Below are positions 27,346 to 35,258 of a stretch of DNA of 64,000 nucleotides, piece after piece. A program made the translations under genes and the position numbers. Every line of letters starts with the position of its first letter. Position 1 is the first letter of the stretch. The DNA is from Pelagovum pacificum (GTDB lineage Bacteria > Pseudomonadota > Alphaproteobacteria > Rhodobacterales > Rhodobacteraceae). Location: positions 3,476,501 through 3,540,500 of the forward strand of contig NZ_CP065915.1 of assembly GCF_016134045.1 (NCBI RefSeq), in the 5' to 3' direction. Below the pieces are notes generated by a model. That model was not told where the DNA came from. It searched no databases and was given only the letters and a program-made list of their open reading frames with translations.

Positions 27346-28203
27346 ATGCCTGGAAGAATAGCGTTCCAGGGCGAACTCGGCGCTTACGGCCATCAGGCCT
27401 GTGTCGAAGCGCGGCCCGATCTGGAGCCGCTGCCCTGCCCTACGTTCGAGCATGCGATTGAATCCGTGCGAAAAGGTGATGCCGAACTCGGCATGATCGC
27501 GATCGAGAATTCGACATACGGACGTGTCGCCGACGTCCACCACCTGCTGCCGGAAAGCGGTCTGCACATCGTGGACGAGCACTTCCTGCGGGTGCGGATC
27601 AATCTGCTGGGCGTGCCCGGTGCGCAACTGTCGGACGTCCGCCGGGTTCGGTCGATGTCGATCCTGCTCGGCCAGGCGCGGCAATTCATCCGCGACCACG
27701 AACTCGAAACGCTCGACTGGACAGACAATGCCCGCGCCGCCCGCGACGTCGCCGAGAACGGCGACTACGCCGAGGCCGCGCTCGCCTCGGAACTCGCCGC
27801 GCAGGCCTACGGGCTGAACGTGCTGGCGCGCCACATCGAGGATCACGACCGCAACACGACGCGCTTCCTCATCATGTCGCGGGAGCCGGACTTCTCGCGC
27901 CGGGGCAACAGCGCGATGATCACCAGCCTGATCTTCCGGGTCCGCAACATCCCCGCCGCGCTCTACAAGGCGATGGGCGGGTTCGCGACGAACGGGATCA
28001 ACATGACCAAGCTGGAAAGCTACATGGTCGACGGCAACTTCTCCGCGACGCAGTTCTATGCGGAGATCGAGGGCCACCCCGACGACCGCTCGGTGCAGCT
28101 TGCGCTCGACGAGCTCGACTATTTCACCGAACGGCTGCGGCTGATGGGTGTCTTCCCGGCCAACCCGCGCCGCTACGAGCGACCCCGACCCAACAGTGAC
28201 TGA
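27346..28203 (+). CDS. pheA: Prephenate dehydratase
   Basis: A 285-residue monofunctional prephenate dehydratase making phenylpyruvate for phenylalanine synthesis. The N-terminal catalytic domain starts 'RIAFQGELGAYGHQA' and contains 'GMIAIENSTYGRVADVHHLL' near residue 46 and the conserved 'NTTRFLIMSREP' (residues about 167-178). A C-terminal ACT regulatory domain ('ITSLIFRVRNIPAALYKAMG' … 'KLESYMVDGNFSATQFYAEI') would bind phenylalanine for feedback control. The start is set by the ggggggag site at 27331-27337. The methyltransferase gene begins 7 bases after its stop. Confidence 0.95.
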   Translation: MPGRIAFQGELGAYGHQACVEARPDLEPLPCPTFEHAIESVRKGDAELGMIAIENSTYGRVADVHHLLPESGLHIVDEHFLRVRINLLGVPGAQLSDVRRVRSMSILLGQARQFIRDHELETLDWTDNARAARDVAENGDYAEAALASELAAQAYGLNVLARHIEDHDRNTTRFLIMSREPDFSRRGNSAMITSLIFRVRNIPAALYKAMGGFATNGINMTKLESYMVDGNFSATQFYAEIEGHPDDRSVQLALDELDYFTERLRLMGVFPANPRRYERPRPNSD

Positions 28204-28210
28204 GAGCGCG

Positions 28211-28948
28211 ATGCTGAGCCAGGAGGACGTCTGGGACCGCGAAGCGGCGGAAGAATACGACACTCCCGGTGAAGGCATGTTCGCGCCCGAGGTGATCGGT
28301 CCAACCGTCGAGACGCTGAAACGGCTGGCGAACGGCGGTCCGGCGCTCGAGTTCGCGATCGGGACCGGCCGGGTCGCGGTGCCGCTTCAGGACGCTGGCG
28401 TGCCGGTCAGCGGGATCGAACTGTCGGCGCCGATGATCGCGCAGTTGCGCAGCAAGGTGGACGCGGCAACGATCCCGGTCGTTCAGGGCAGCATGGTGGA
28501 CGCCGAGGTGCCCGGTGACTTTTCTCTCGCTTACCTCGTCTTCAACACGATCGCGAACCTGATGACACAGGCGGAGCAGGTCGAGTGCTTCCGCAACGCC
28601 GCCCGGCATCTCGCCCCCGGCGGCCGCTTCGTCATCGAGCTTTGGGTGCCGCAATTGCCCCGCGCCGCCGCGCCGCAGGCGACGGTCGAAGTGTCGGAGG
28701 ACGGATATATCCTCGTCGATACGTTCGATGTCGTGACGCAGCACCTCGTCTCGCACCATGTGAGGTTCGCGGAAGGTCGCGAGGCGCGGCTGTTCCGCTC
28801 TCCGCATCGCTACATCTGGCCGTCGGAGCTCGACCTCATGGGCGAGCTGGCTGGGTTCGAACTGGAGAGTCGGTCAGCGGACTGGTCCGGCGCGCCCTTC
28901 ACGGGCGACAGCCGATCCCATGTGTCGGTCTACCGCTTGAAAGGCTGA
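28211..28948 (+). CDS. Class I SAM-dependent methyltransferase
   Basis: A 245-residue protein with a single methyltransferase domain. The SAM-binding strand is 'ALEFAIGTGRVAVPLQDAG' (residues about 44-62, a FxxGTGR variant of motif I), followed by the acidic 'VSGIELS', a 'LAYLVFNTIANLM' motif and 'APGGRFVIELW'. It resembles small-molecule methyltransferases of the 'Methyltransf_25' group; the substrate is unknown. A weak ribosome site precedes ATG 28211, 7 bases after pheA, so it is probably co-expressed by read-through. Confidence 0.82.
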   Translation: MLSQEDVWDREAAEEYDTPGEGMFAPEVIGPTVETLKRLANGGPALEFAIGTGRVAVPLQDAGVPVSGIELSAPMIAQLRSKVDAATIPVVQGSMVDAEVPGDFSLAYLVFNTIANLMTQAEQVECFRNAARHLAPGGRFVIELWVPQLPRAAAPQATVEVSEDGYILVDTFDVVTQHLVSHHVRFAEGREARLFRSPHRYIWPSELDLMGELAGFELESRSADWSGAPFTGDSRSHVSVYRLKG

Positions 28949-28950
28949 GC

Positions 28951-29418
28951 TCAGACCTTTTCCCGGTGACTGATCTCGATCTCGCGGGCGACCTTCGCCA
29001 TCCGATCCTTGAGACGCTTGTCGAGACTGCTCTTGGCGAGCTTCAGCGACTGGATCATCAGGCGCGCGGCGAGCGTCGTCGGCCGCATCTCGATCGCGAC
29101 CATGAGCCGGGTGCGCGTGCGCGACAGCTGGACGAGGTCGATCGTCGTGAGGCCGTCGATGCCGGTCGTCGTGGCGCCGACGCTGATGCTGTTCGGCGGA
29201 TCGAAGGTCGTCACGGTGGCGGTGAGGTCGCGGCGCCGGCCCCGGAAATTGAAGCCGACCTTCCAGCGCGATCCGACGCCGATCCCGGTTCCGCCATCGA
29301 GCCGCTGCACATCCGCGCCACGGCGCAGGGCCTGACGTTCGAACGTCGCATGGTCGGTGACGTGAGCGAACACGTGGTCGATCGGAGCTTCGATATCTTC
29401 GCGCGTGGAGAACTTCAT
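28951..29418 (-). CDS. SRPBCC-family (START/Bet v1-like) protein
   Basis: A 155-residue protein with the polyketide cyclase/START-like helix-grip signature: 'STREDIEAPIDHVFAHVTDH' at the start, a 'VGSRWKVGFNFRGRRRDL' strand pair, and a long basic C-terminal helix ('LKLAKSSLDKRLKDRMAKVA'). Members bind hydrophobic ligands, and many Rhodobacterales copies are uncharacterised. It is 36 bases downstream of nudC on the same strand and converges with the methyltransferase gene (2 bases between the stops). Confidence 0.8.
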   Translation of the reverse strand: MKFSTREDIEAPIDHVFAHVTDHATFERQALRRGADVQRLDGGTGIGVGSRWKVGFNFRGRRRDLTATVTTFDPPNSISVGATTTGIDGLTTIDLVQLSRTRTRLMVAIEMRPTTLAARLMIQSLKLAKSSLDKRLKDRMAKVAREIEISHREKV

Positions 29419-29454
29419 GGCCGCCCTTCTGATCCTCTTTCGTTGATTCTTCGT

Positions 29455-30420
29455 TCAATCGAGCCTGTCAGCCAGCCAATAGCGCAACAGGAAGGCGGCA
29501 ATGGCACCGCCGCGCGGCGCTCGTATGACGGGATCCGTACCGGCGAAGACGTCCAGCATCCGTTCCCGGCTCACCCATGTGGCCTGCTCGATCTCGACGG
29601 GGTCGACTTCGATCTCCGTCGATTCCGCCTCGCCGATGCAGCCGAGCATGAGGGACGCGGGGAATGGCCAGGGCTGGCTGGCGAGGTAGTTCACCTTGCC
29701 GACCCTGACGCGGGTTTCCTCGAAGACCTCGCGGCGGACCGCCGCCTCGATCGTCTCTCCCGGTTCGATGAAGCCGGCGAGGAGGGAGAACATGCCGTCC
29801 GGCCAGCCGGGCGATCGTCCGAGAAGAACGGAATTTCCCTTGACCACCAGCATGATGACCACGGGGTCTGTGCGCGGAAAATGATGCCCGCCGCAGTCCG
29901 GGCAGCGGCGCTGCCAGCCGCCGTCGACCATCTCGCTCGGCTGTCCGCAGACGGAACAGAAGCCGTGGCTCGCATGCCAGCCGAACAGGGCCTTCGCGGT
30001 CGCCGCGAGTTCAGCCTCGCGCGGCGTGAGGGCGGTCATGATGGCGCGCAGGTCGTGGAACTCCGCACCGTCGGGCGCGTCCGGGTGTGCGACCGAGACC
30101 GAAGAGAACGGCGCAGGTTTCGGCGCGTCCTCGGGCAGGTCGGGCTCCCACGGGGCGAGCTCTTTGGCAAAGACCGGTCCCGCCTCGTCCCGGCCGACGA
30201 AGATCCGTTCGTCCGTCGTGCCGGACAGGACCTTTGACTCTTCCGGGAGCCGGGTCAGCGCCGATCCGTCCGGCGCCGCAAGGATCATGCCCCGCCAGAG
30301 AAGAAGTGTCCGCGCTTCCGGAGTCGCGGCCAGACGGTCGAGCTCCGCCGGATCGCGCCGAAGCTCTGCCGCTCGGTCGAGCCCGGACCCGCCGAATGTC
30401 ACCGTCTCTGCCAGTTTCAT
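29455..30420 (-). CDS. nudC: NAD(+) diphosphatase (NADH pyrophosphatase)
   Basis: A 321-residue Nudix enzyme that cleaves NADH, and in several bacteria removes NAD caps from RNA. A zinc ribbon ('CSVCGQPSEM' … 'CPDCGG') lies at about residues 149-170. The Nudix box 'GFIEPGETIEAAVRREVFEE' begins near 219 and continues 'TRVRVG'. The family motif 'SQPWPFPASLMLGC' (the SQPWPFPxS signature of NudC) follows near 248. All key residues are intact. The start at 30420 is chosen because upstream in-frame codons have poor bias. Confidence 0.95.
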   Translation of the reverse strand: MKLAETVTFGGSGLDRAAELRRDPAELDRLAATPEARTLLLWRGMILAAPDGSALTRLPEESKVLSGTTDERIFVGRDEAGPVFAKELAPWEPDLPEDAPKPAPFSSVSVAHPDAPDGAEFHDLRAIMTALTPREAELAATAKALFGWHASHGFCSVCGQPSEMVDGGWQRRCPDCGGHHFPRTDPVVIMLVVKGNSVLLGRSPGWPDGMFSLLAGFIEPGETIEAAVRREVFEETRVRVGKVNYLASQPWPFPASLMLGCIGEAESTEIEVDPVEIEQATWVSRERMLDVFAGTDPVIRAPRGGAIAAFLLRYWLADRLD

Positions 30421-30714
30421 GCATCTCCCGTCGCATGCGACAAAACGCTTGGCAATCTGGCTTTTCCGCATCTGTCGCGGGCGTTAAACCTGAGGTTGAA
30501 ACACGGTCGACAGATGCCGCCTGACCCGCCGGATGAAAGGGGCGCGATCCGCGAAGGCACGCTCGGGCTGCTCCGGCTCACGCGCGACACGCAATCTGCA
30601 GGGTGACCTCACCGGCATCGGCTTTCCCGACGACCGGCAAAGTCGTGCGGGTCGTGTGCACTCTTCGAGGCCACGAGGCTTGCGTTTCGGGGTCGGGATG
30701 GCTAAGTCCTCTTG

Positions 30715-30811
30715 TCGAGAGGTTGGCGCGGGCAGGCACCTCGCCAACCCGGTCAGGTCCGGAAGGAAGCAGCCGTAACGAGCCACGCTTGGGTCGTTGT
30801 CAGCCTCTCAC
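30715..30811 (+). ncRNA. ffs: Signal recognition particle RNA, small bacterial type (4.5S)
   Basis: The universally conserved domain IV core, ggtcaggtccggaaggaagc followed by agcc, is present at 30751-30774, with GGAA tetraloop and asymmetric bulge. The ends pair: gagagg at 30717-30722 with cctctc at 30804-30809, and inner helices close between. The size is about 95 bases, as for E. coli 4.5S RNA. A possible promoter lies just upstream (ttgcgt near 30681, ctaagt near 30703). It partners Ffh in membrane-protein targeting. It is the first unit of the block leading to dnaX-ybaB-recR. Confidence 0.95.
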
Positions 30812-30961
30812 CTAAGACTACGTGATTGCCTCGTTTTTCGGAGACAGGGGAGGGCCAGGATGATTGTCGCAGCGCACCTCCCGGGCGCGGTCTAAGCCGC
30901 CCGGCCAGTTCCCGTTGCCTACGCGGCTCGGGTTCAAGCCATTGTTCCGAAAGAAAAACCA

Positions 30962-32002
30962 ATGACAATTTATTCGCGCGCCGACCTCGGCTGGCGCCAC
31001 CATTTCGCCCTGCAGTGCGGCGAAATCACCGAGCCCGACGCGGCCCGGCTGACCGGTATCGACCGTGACCGCGTCTCGGCCCTGTCTCCTGACGGGCCGT
31101 TGGTCCTGACTTGTCCGCAGGGCCTGTCCACCGGAGAGCTCGCCGTCGGGGACTGGACATTGTTCGATCCCGACTCGCACCGCATTATCCGTCGGCTGGA
31201 GCCGTTTAGCGCCATCAAGCGCAAGGCGGCCGGACGCGAGGCGCGGACGCAACTGATCGCGGCGAACGTCGACACGCTGGGGATCGTCACCTCCTGCAAC
31301 TCCGACTTCAACGAGGCGCGGCTGGAGCGTTACCTCGCGCTGGCATCCAGCGCCGGATGCATGCCGCTGATCCTGCTGACGAAGGCCGACATGGCGGAGG
31401 ATCCGGACGAGTACCGGCACCGCGCCACGGCACTTTCGCCGCTTGCGGTTGCCGAGACGCTCGACGCGACCGATCCGGGGGAGCTGTCGCGGCTGTCCGG
31501 CTGGGTCGGCACGGGTCAGACGATGGCGCTCGTCGGATCGTCCGGTGTGGGCAAGACGACGATCACAAACGGGCTCACCGGCGCGTCGGACCTCACCCAG
31601 GATATCCGCGAGGACGATGCGAGGGGCCGGCACACGACCACCGCCCGTTTTCTGAAGCGCACCGTCTCCGGCGGGTGGCTGATCGACACGCCGGGGATGC
31701 GGGAGCTGGGCCTCGCCGATGCCTCCGACGGAATCGCCGAGGTCTTCGGCGACATCGAAGACCTGGCCGCTGCGTGTCGATTCAACGATTGCAGCCACGA
31801 GTCGGAGCCAGGCTGCGCCGTGAAAGCCGCGATCGACAGTGGCGAGCTGGATCCCGAGCGACTGAAGCGGTGGGACAAGCTGAAGCGGGAGGACCGCTAC
31901 AATTCCGAATCCATCGCCGAGACTCGCGCGCGGGCACGGTCGCTGAACAAGCTCTACCGGGGTGGCTCCGCCCGCGCGAAAGAAAAGCGGCGGATCGAGT
32001 GA
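30962..32002 (+). CDS. rsgA: Ribosome small subunit-dependent GTPase A
   Basis: A 346-residue circularly permuted GTPase acting in late 30S maturation. An N-terminal OB-fold (to about residue 105) is followed by the permuted G motifs: G4 'LLTKADM' near 138, G1 'GSSGVGKTTI' near 192 and G3 'DTPGMREL' near 242. The C-terminal zinc site is 'CRFNDCSHESEPGC' near 272-285. All are intact. The ribosome site is weak (gaaagaaaaacc). A strong hairpin at 32010-32035 follows its stop. Confidence 0.95.
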   Translation: MTIYSRADLGWRHHFALQCGEITEPDAARLTGIDRDRVSALSPDGPLVLTCPQGLSTGELAVGDWTLFDPDSHRIIRRLEPFSAIKRKAAGREARTQLIAANVDTLGIVTSCNSDFNEARLERYLALASSAGCMPLILLTKADMAEDPDEYRHRATALSPLAVAETLDATDPGELSRLSGWVGTGQTMALVGSSGVGKTTITNGLTGASDLTQDIREDDARGRHTTTARFLKRTVSGGWLIDTPGMRELGLADASDGIAEVFGDIEDLAAACRFNDCSHESEPGCAVKAAIDSGELDPERLKRWDKLKREDRYNSESIAETRARARSLNKLYRGGSARAKEKRRIE

Positions 32003-32009
32003 GACCGGG

Positions 32010-32035
32010 CCGGCCCCGCCGAGGTGCGGGGCCGG
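32010..32035 (+). terminator. Terminator after rsgA
   Basis: Perfect 10-bp GC arms (32010-32019 ccggccccgc, 32026-32035) with a 6-base loop lie 7 bases after the rsgA stop and are followed by ttcc. The T run is short, so efficiency is uncertain. Confidence 0.6.
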
Positions 32036-32050
32036 TTCCGTCGGACCGTT

Positions 32051-32186
32051 CTAGACGATTCCGTGCGCGACGACGCTCTCGGGATGGTTCTCCATCCGAT
32101 CCCTGAGGAGCGCCGACCGCTTTCATGGCGGGCCAGCTGGCGAAGTCGTTCCGCGCCACGACATGCAGGTAGTCCGCGTGTTTCAT
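32051..32186 (-). pseudogene. Probable small gene (about 44 residues) broken by a +1 frameshift
   Basis: The minus strand has an ATG at 32186 with a gggaga ribosome site 5 bases before it. It reads 'MKHADYLHVVARNDFASWPA' in frame, then at the codons atg-aaa-gcg the sensible frame shifts: dropping one A gives 'MKRSALLRDRMENHPESVV' and 'AHGIV' with a stop at 32051-32053. The interval is 136 bases, exactly one more than 45 codons. Both halves have GC-rich third positions. It may be a pseudogene, a sequencing error in the A run, or a slippage site. No family is recognised. The whole 339-base gap (32003-32341) otherwise holds only the rsgA terminator and the dnaX upstream region. Confidence 0.4.
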
Positions 32187-32341
32187 CGGCTCTCCCACCG
32201 GCCTCGGCCGGTCGGCGCGAACGCGGCTCGTCGCGCCGACGTCACCGGCGGCGTGATCCTTTACAAACCTCGCCCTGGCCGGGAACGCCGGTGGACCTTG
32301 CCCGGCGGCGGCCTTACCTTGGCCGCGTCCCGACGGAGTGA

Positions 32342-34090
32342 ATGATGTCCGACGCCCCCGCCTATCAGGTGCTCGCCCGCAAGTACCGGCCCGAGACGTT
32401 CGCCGACCTCGTCGGACAGGACGCCATGGTGCGCACGCTGAAGAACGCCTTCGCGGCGGACCGCATCGCGCAGGCCTTCATCATGACGGGCATCCGGGGC
32501 ACCGGGAAGACGACGACCGCACGGATCATCGCGAAGGGTCTCAACTGCATCGGCCCCGACGGAGAGGGCGGCCCGACGACCGAACCCTGCGGCGTCTGCG
32601 AACATTGCACCGCCATCATGGAAGGCCGCCATGTCGACGTGATGGAGATGGATGCGGCTTCGCGCACTGGCGTCGGCGACATCCGCGAGATCATCGACAG
32701 CGTACATTACCGGGCGGCCTCGGCGCGCTACAAGATCTACATCATCGACGAGGTTCACATGCTGTCGACGAGCGCGTTCAACGCGCTACTCAAGACGCTT
32801 GAAGAACCGCCCGCCCACGTGAAGTTCATCTTCGCGACGACCGAGATCCGCAAAGTACCGGTGACGGTCCTGTCGCGCTGCCAGCGGTTCGACCTGCGCC
32901 GGATCGAACCGGAAGTGATGATCGCGCTGCTCCGTCGCATCGCCGACGCCGAGAAGGCCGAGATCGCGGACGATGCGCTCGCCCTGATCACACGGGCGGC
33001 CGAAGGCTCCGCCCGCGACGCCGAGAGCCTGCTCGACCAGGCGATTTCCCATGGCGCGGGGGAGACGACGGCCGAACAGGTCCGCGCGATGCTCGGTCTC
33101 GCCGACCGGGGCCGCGTGCTCGACCTGTTCGACACGATCCTGCGGGGCGATGCCGCCGCGGCCCTGACCGAGCTGTCCGGCCAGTATGCCGACGGTGCGG
33201 ACCCGATGGCGGTGATCCGCGACCTCGCCGAGATCTGTCACTGGGTCTCCGTCATCAAGATCACGCCCGAGGCCGCCGAGGATCCCACCGTGTCGCCCGA
33301 AGAGCGGGATCGCGGGCGCGAGATGGCCGAGGCACTACCGATGCGGGTGCTGTCGCGGATGTGGCAGATGCTGCTGAAAGCGCTCGAGGAAGTCGCGAGT
33401 GCCCCGAACGGCATGATGGCGGCCGAGATGGCGGTGATCCGCATGACCCACGTGGCCGACCTGCCCACGCCGGGAGAACTGGTCCGCAAGCTGTCGTCCG
33501 AGCAGCCGCCGCCCCCGCCCCCGCACGGCGGCGGCGGAGCACCGCAACCGGCGCCACAGCAGGGCGCGAACGGGGCTGGCGGACATCTGTCCGGTGGTGG
33601 CGGCTCTGCTGGGCCGACCTCGCACGGGTCGCTCGCGGTGAAGGCCGAGTCCGCCCTGGCGCGCTATGTCGCGTTCCCGGACGTTGTGGAACTGATCCGC
33701 GCGCATCGCGACGTGAAATTGCTGGTCGAAGTTGAATCGAACCTGCGGCTGGTATCCTACGCACCCGGCCGGATCGAGTTCGAGCCAACGGAGACAGCGC
33801 CGCCCGACCTGGCCCAGAAGCTCGGCAGCCGGCTGCAAAGCTGGACAGGTGTCCGCTGGGCGATCTCCGTCGCGACCGGCGGCGGCCCGACGATTGCGGA
33901 GGAACGCGACGCCGCCGACCTGCAGCTGAAGTCGGAGGCCGCGGCGCATCCCCTGGTTCAGGCTGTGCTGAAGGCATTTCCAAAGGCCAAGATCACCGAC
34001 GTCCGCACCGCCCGCGCCGTGGCGGAAGAGGCGGAGGCCGACGCGCTGCCGGAAGTCCCGGACGAATGGGATCCGTTCGAGGACGAGTGA
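32342..34090 (+). CDS. dnaX: DNA polymerase III subunits gamma/tau (clamp-loader ATPase)
   Basis: A 582-residue clamp-loader subunit. The AAA+ domain has Walker A 'GIRGTGKTTT' near residue 50, the four-cysteine zinc knob ('CGVCEHC' plus an earlier Cys) near 65-90, Walker B 'IYIIDEVHML' near 138, and the sensor stretch 'KFIFATTEIRKVPVTVLSRC' near 162-181 with the arginine finger. A proline/glycine-rich linker follows (about 388-425), then the tau C-terminal domain that contacts polymerase. The start is ATG 32342 (or the next codon, 32345). First gene of dnaX-ybaB-recR. Confidence 0.96.
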   Translation: MMSDAPAYQVLARKYRPETFADLVGQDAMVRTLKNAFAADRIAQAFIMTGIRGTGKTTTARIIAKGLNCIGPDGEGGPTTEPCGVCEHCTAIMEGRHVDVMEMDAASRTGVGDIREIIDSVHYRAASARYKIYIIDEVHMLSTSAFNALLKTLEEPPAHVKFIFATTEIRKVPVTVLSRCQRFDLRRIEPEVMIALLRRIADAEKAEIADDALALITRAAEGSARDAESLLDQAISHGAGETTAEQVRAMLGLADRGRVLDLFDTILRGDAAAALTELSGQYADGADPMAVIRDLAEICHWVSVIKITPEAAEDPTVSPEERDRGREMAEALPMRVLSRMWQMLLKALEEVASAPNGMMAAEMAVIRMTHVADLPTPGELVRKLSSEQPPPPPPHGGGGAPQPAPQQGANGAGGHLSGGGGSAGPTSHGSLAVKAESALARYVAFPDVVELIRAHRDVKLLVEVESNLRLVSYAPGRIEFEPTETAPPDLAQKLGSRLQSWTGVRWAISVATGGGPTIAEERDAADLQLKSEAAAHPLVQAVLKAFPKAKITDVRTARAVAEEAEADALPEVPDEWDPFEDE

Positions 34091-34153
34091 GCGCCTTGTG
34101 ACCGGGCGCGGCCCTGCATAGGTTGATCCGGACCTCTAACGGGAGACACAGCT

Positions 34154-34498
34154 ATGCTGAAAGGCTTGGGCAATCTTGGCGACATGGCCAAGATGATGAA
34201 GTCCGCGCAGGAAATGCAGGGCAAGATGGCCGAGCTCCAAGAACAGATGGAGCAGATGGAAGTGACGGGCGAAAGCGGTGCGGGGCTGGTGAAAGCCACG
34301 GCGACCGTGAAGGGCGAGCTGAAGGCGCTCGACATCGACCCGTCGATCTTCGATCCGAACGAGAAGGAAGTCGTCGAGGACCTGATCCTCGCTGCTATCA
34401 AGGACGCCCAGGGCCGGGCGCAGACCAAGATGCAGGAAGAAATGTCGCGAATGGCCGAAAGCCTTGGCCTGCCGCCGGGCATGAACCTGCCGTTCTGA
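34154..34498 (+). CDS. ybaB: YbaB/EbfC family nucleoid-associated protein
   Basis: A 114-residue DNA-binding protein of the YbaB/EbfC family. A helical N-terminus rich in methionine and glutamine ('MAKMMKSAQEMQGKMAELQE') forms the dimer tweezers. The central strand 'GAGLVKATATVKGELKALDI' and the final 'LGLPPGMNLPF' are diagnostic. The family sits between dnaX and recR in most bacteria, as here, and has been linked to nucleoid organisation and recombination. A gggagaca ribosome site precedes ATG 34154. Confidence 0.95.
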   Translation: MLKGLGNLGDMAKMMKSAQEMQGKMAELQEQMEQMEVTGESGAGLVKATATVKGELKALDIDPSIFDPNEKEVVEDLILAAIKDAQGRAQTKMQEEMSRMAESLGLPPGMNLPF

Positions 34499-34540
34499 AC
34501 CGGGACACGTGTGGCACTTGAAATTTCTCGCGCGCCGTAA

Positions 34541-34586
34541 CGGTTTTTCAATGAAAAACCGATATCGAATTTTCGACGAAAATTCG
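34541..34586 (+). repeat. Two tandem 21-bp perfect palindromes upstream of recR
   Basis: The 94-base ybaB-recR gap holds two odd-length perfect palindromes. The first has arms cggtttttca/tgaaaaaccg around a central A (34541-34561). The second has arms cgaattttcg/cgaaaattcg around a central A (34566-34586). They are separated by ATAT, and the junction cgatatcg is itself a palindrome. The block is AT-rich in a GC-rich region and ends 6 bases before the recR ATG. It may be a protein-binding operator or a pair of RNA hairpins controlling recR. Confidence 0.7.
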
Positions 34587-34589
34587 TAA
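34551..34589 (+). CDS. Possible 12-codon leader ORF overlapping the palindromes
   Basis: An ATG in the loop of the first palindrome opens a frame encoding MKNRYRIFDENS, ending in TAA at 34587-34589, three bases before the recR ATG. No clear ribosome site precedes it. The recR gene itself has only an aaggg directly abutting its ATG, so coupling from this mini-ORF is conceivable. The frame may equally be a by-product of the palindromes. Confidence 0.25.
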   Translation: MKNRYRIFDENS

Positions 34590-34592
34590 GGG

Positions 34593-35186
34593 ATGGCTGA
34601 TCCTCGCAACGATCTCGAGACGCTGATCGAGCTCATGGCAAAGCTGCCGGGCCTCGGCCCGCGATCGGCGCGGCGCGCAGTACTGCACCTGATCAAGAAG
34701 CGCGGCGTGTTGCTGTCACCCCTCGCCGAAGCGATGACGCGGGTCGGTCAGACTGCGCGCGAATGCCTGAACTGCGGCAACATCGCCACCGGAGACCTCT
34801 GCGACATCTGCACCAGCGAAAAGCGCGCCAACGGCCAGATATGCGTGGTCGAGGATGTCGCCGACCTCTGGGCGATGGAGCGCGCCGCGGTCTTCAGGGG
34901 GCGTTACCACGTGCTCGGCGGGACGCTGTCCGCGCTTGACGGGATCGGACCGGAGGAACTGCGCATTCCCAAGTTGCGCGATCGGATCTCGGCCGAATCG
35001 GTGAGCGAGGTGATCCTCGCGCTCGGAGCCACGATCGACGGGCAGACGACGGCGCATTACATCGTCGACGAACTGCCGGGCGTGACGGTGACGTCGCTGG
35101 CGCAAGGCGTGCCCGTTGGCGGAGAACTCGACTATCTCGACGACGGAACGATCACTGCGGCGCTGAACGCGCGAAAGTCCCTCTGA
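34593..35186 (+). CDS. recR: Recombination mediator protein RecR
   Basis: A 197-residue protein acting with RecF/RecO in gap repair. The N-terminal helix-hairpin-helix is '[20 protein letters not shown]' (residues 14-33), the four-cysteine zinc finger is '[16 protein letters not shown]' (56-71), and the Toprim domain contains '[16 protein letters not shown]' near 82. It closes with '[20 protein letters not shown]' (Walker-like end). All features are intact. The ribosome site aaggg touches the ATG, an unfavourable spacing, and the two palindromes precede it. Confidence 0.96.
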   Translation: MADPRNDLETLIELMAKLPGLGPRSARRAVLHLIKKRGVLLSPLAEAMTRVGQTARECLNCGNIATGDLCDICTSEKRANGQICVVEDVADLWAMERAAVFRGRYHVLGGTLSALDGIGPEELRIPKLRDRISAESVSEVILALGATIDGQTTAHYIVDELPGVTVTSLAQGVPVGGELDYLDDGTITAALNARKSL

Positions 35187-35204
35187 CCTCTGCACAAACG
35201 AAAG

Positions 35205-35225
35205 CCGGGGACCAAAGGCCCCCGG
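35205..35225. terminator. Bidirectional terminator between recR and trcR
   Basis: An imperfect 9-bp inverted repeat (ccggggacc/ggcccccgg around aaa) lies between the convergent recR and trcR stops. On the minus strand it is followed by ctttcg, so it could end both transcripts. Confidence 0.5.
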
Positions 35226-35258
35226 TCTGCAAACTTCCGTAACAGAGAAACGCCGACC

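Noticed and set aside
32163..32345. 60-codon plus-strand frame upstream of dnaX
   Set aside because: It ends against the dnaX start, is arginine/proline-rich as in GC-rich noise, and lacks a ribosome site.
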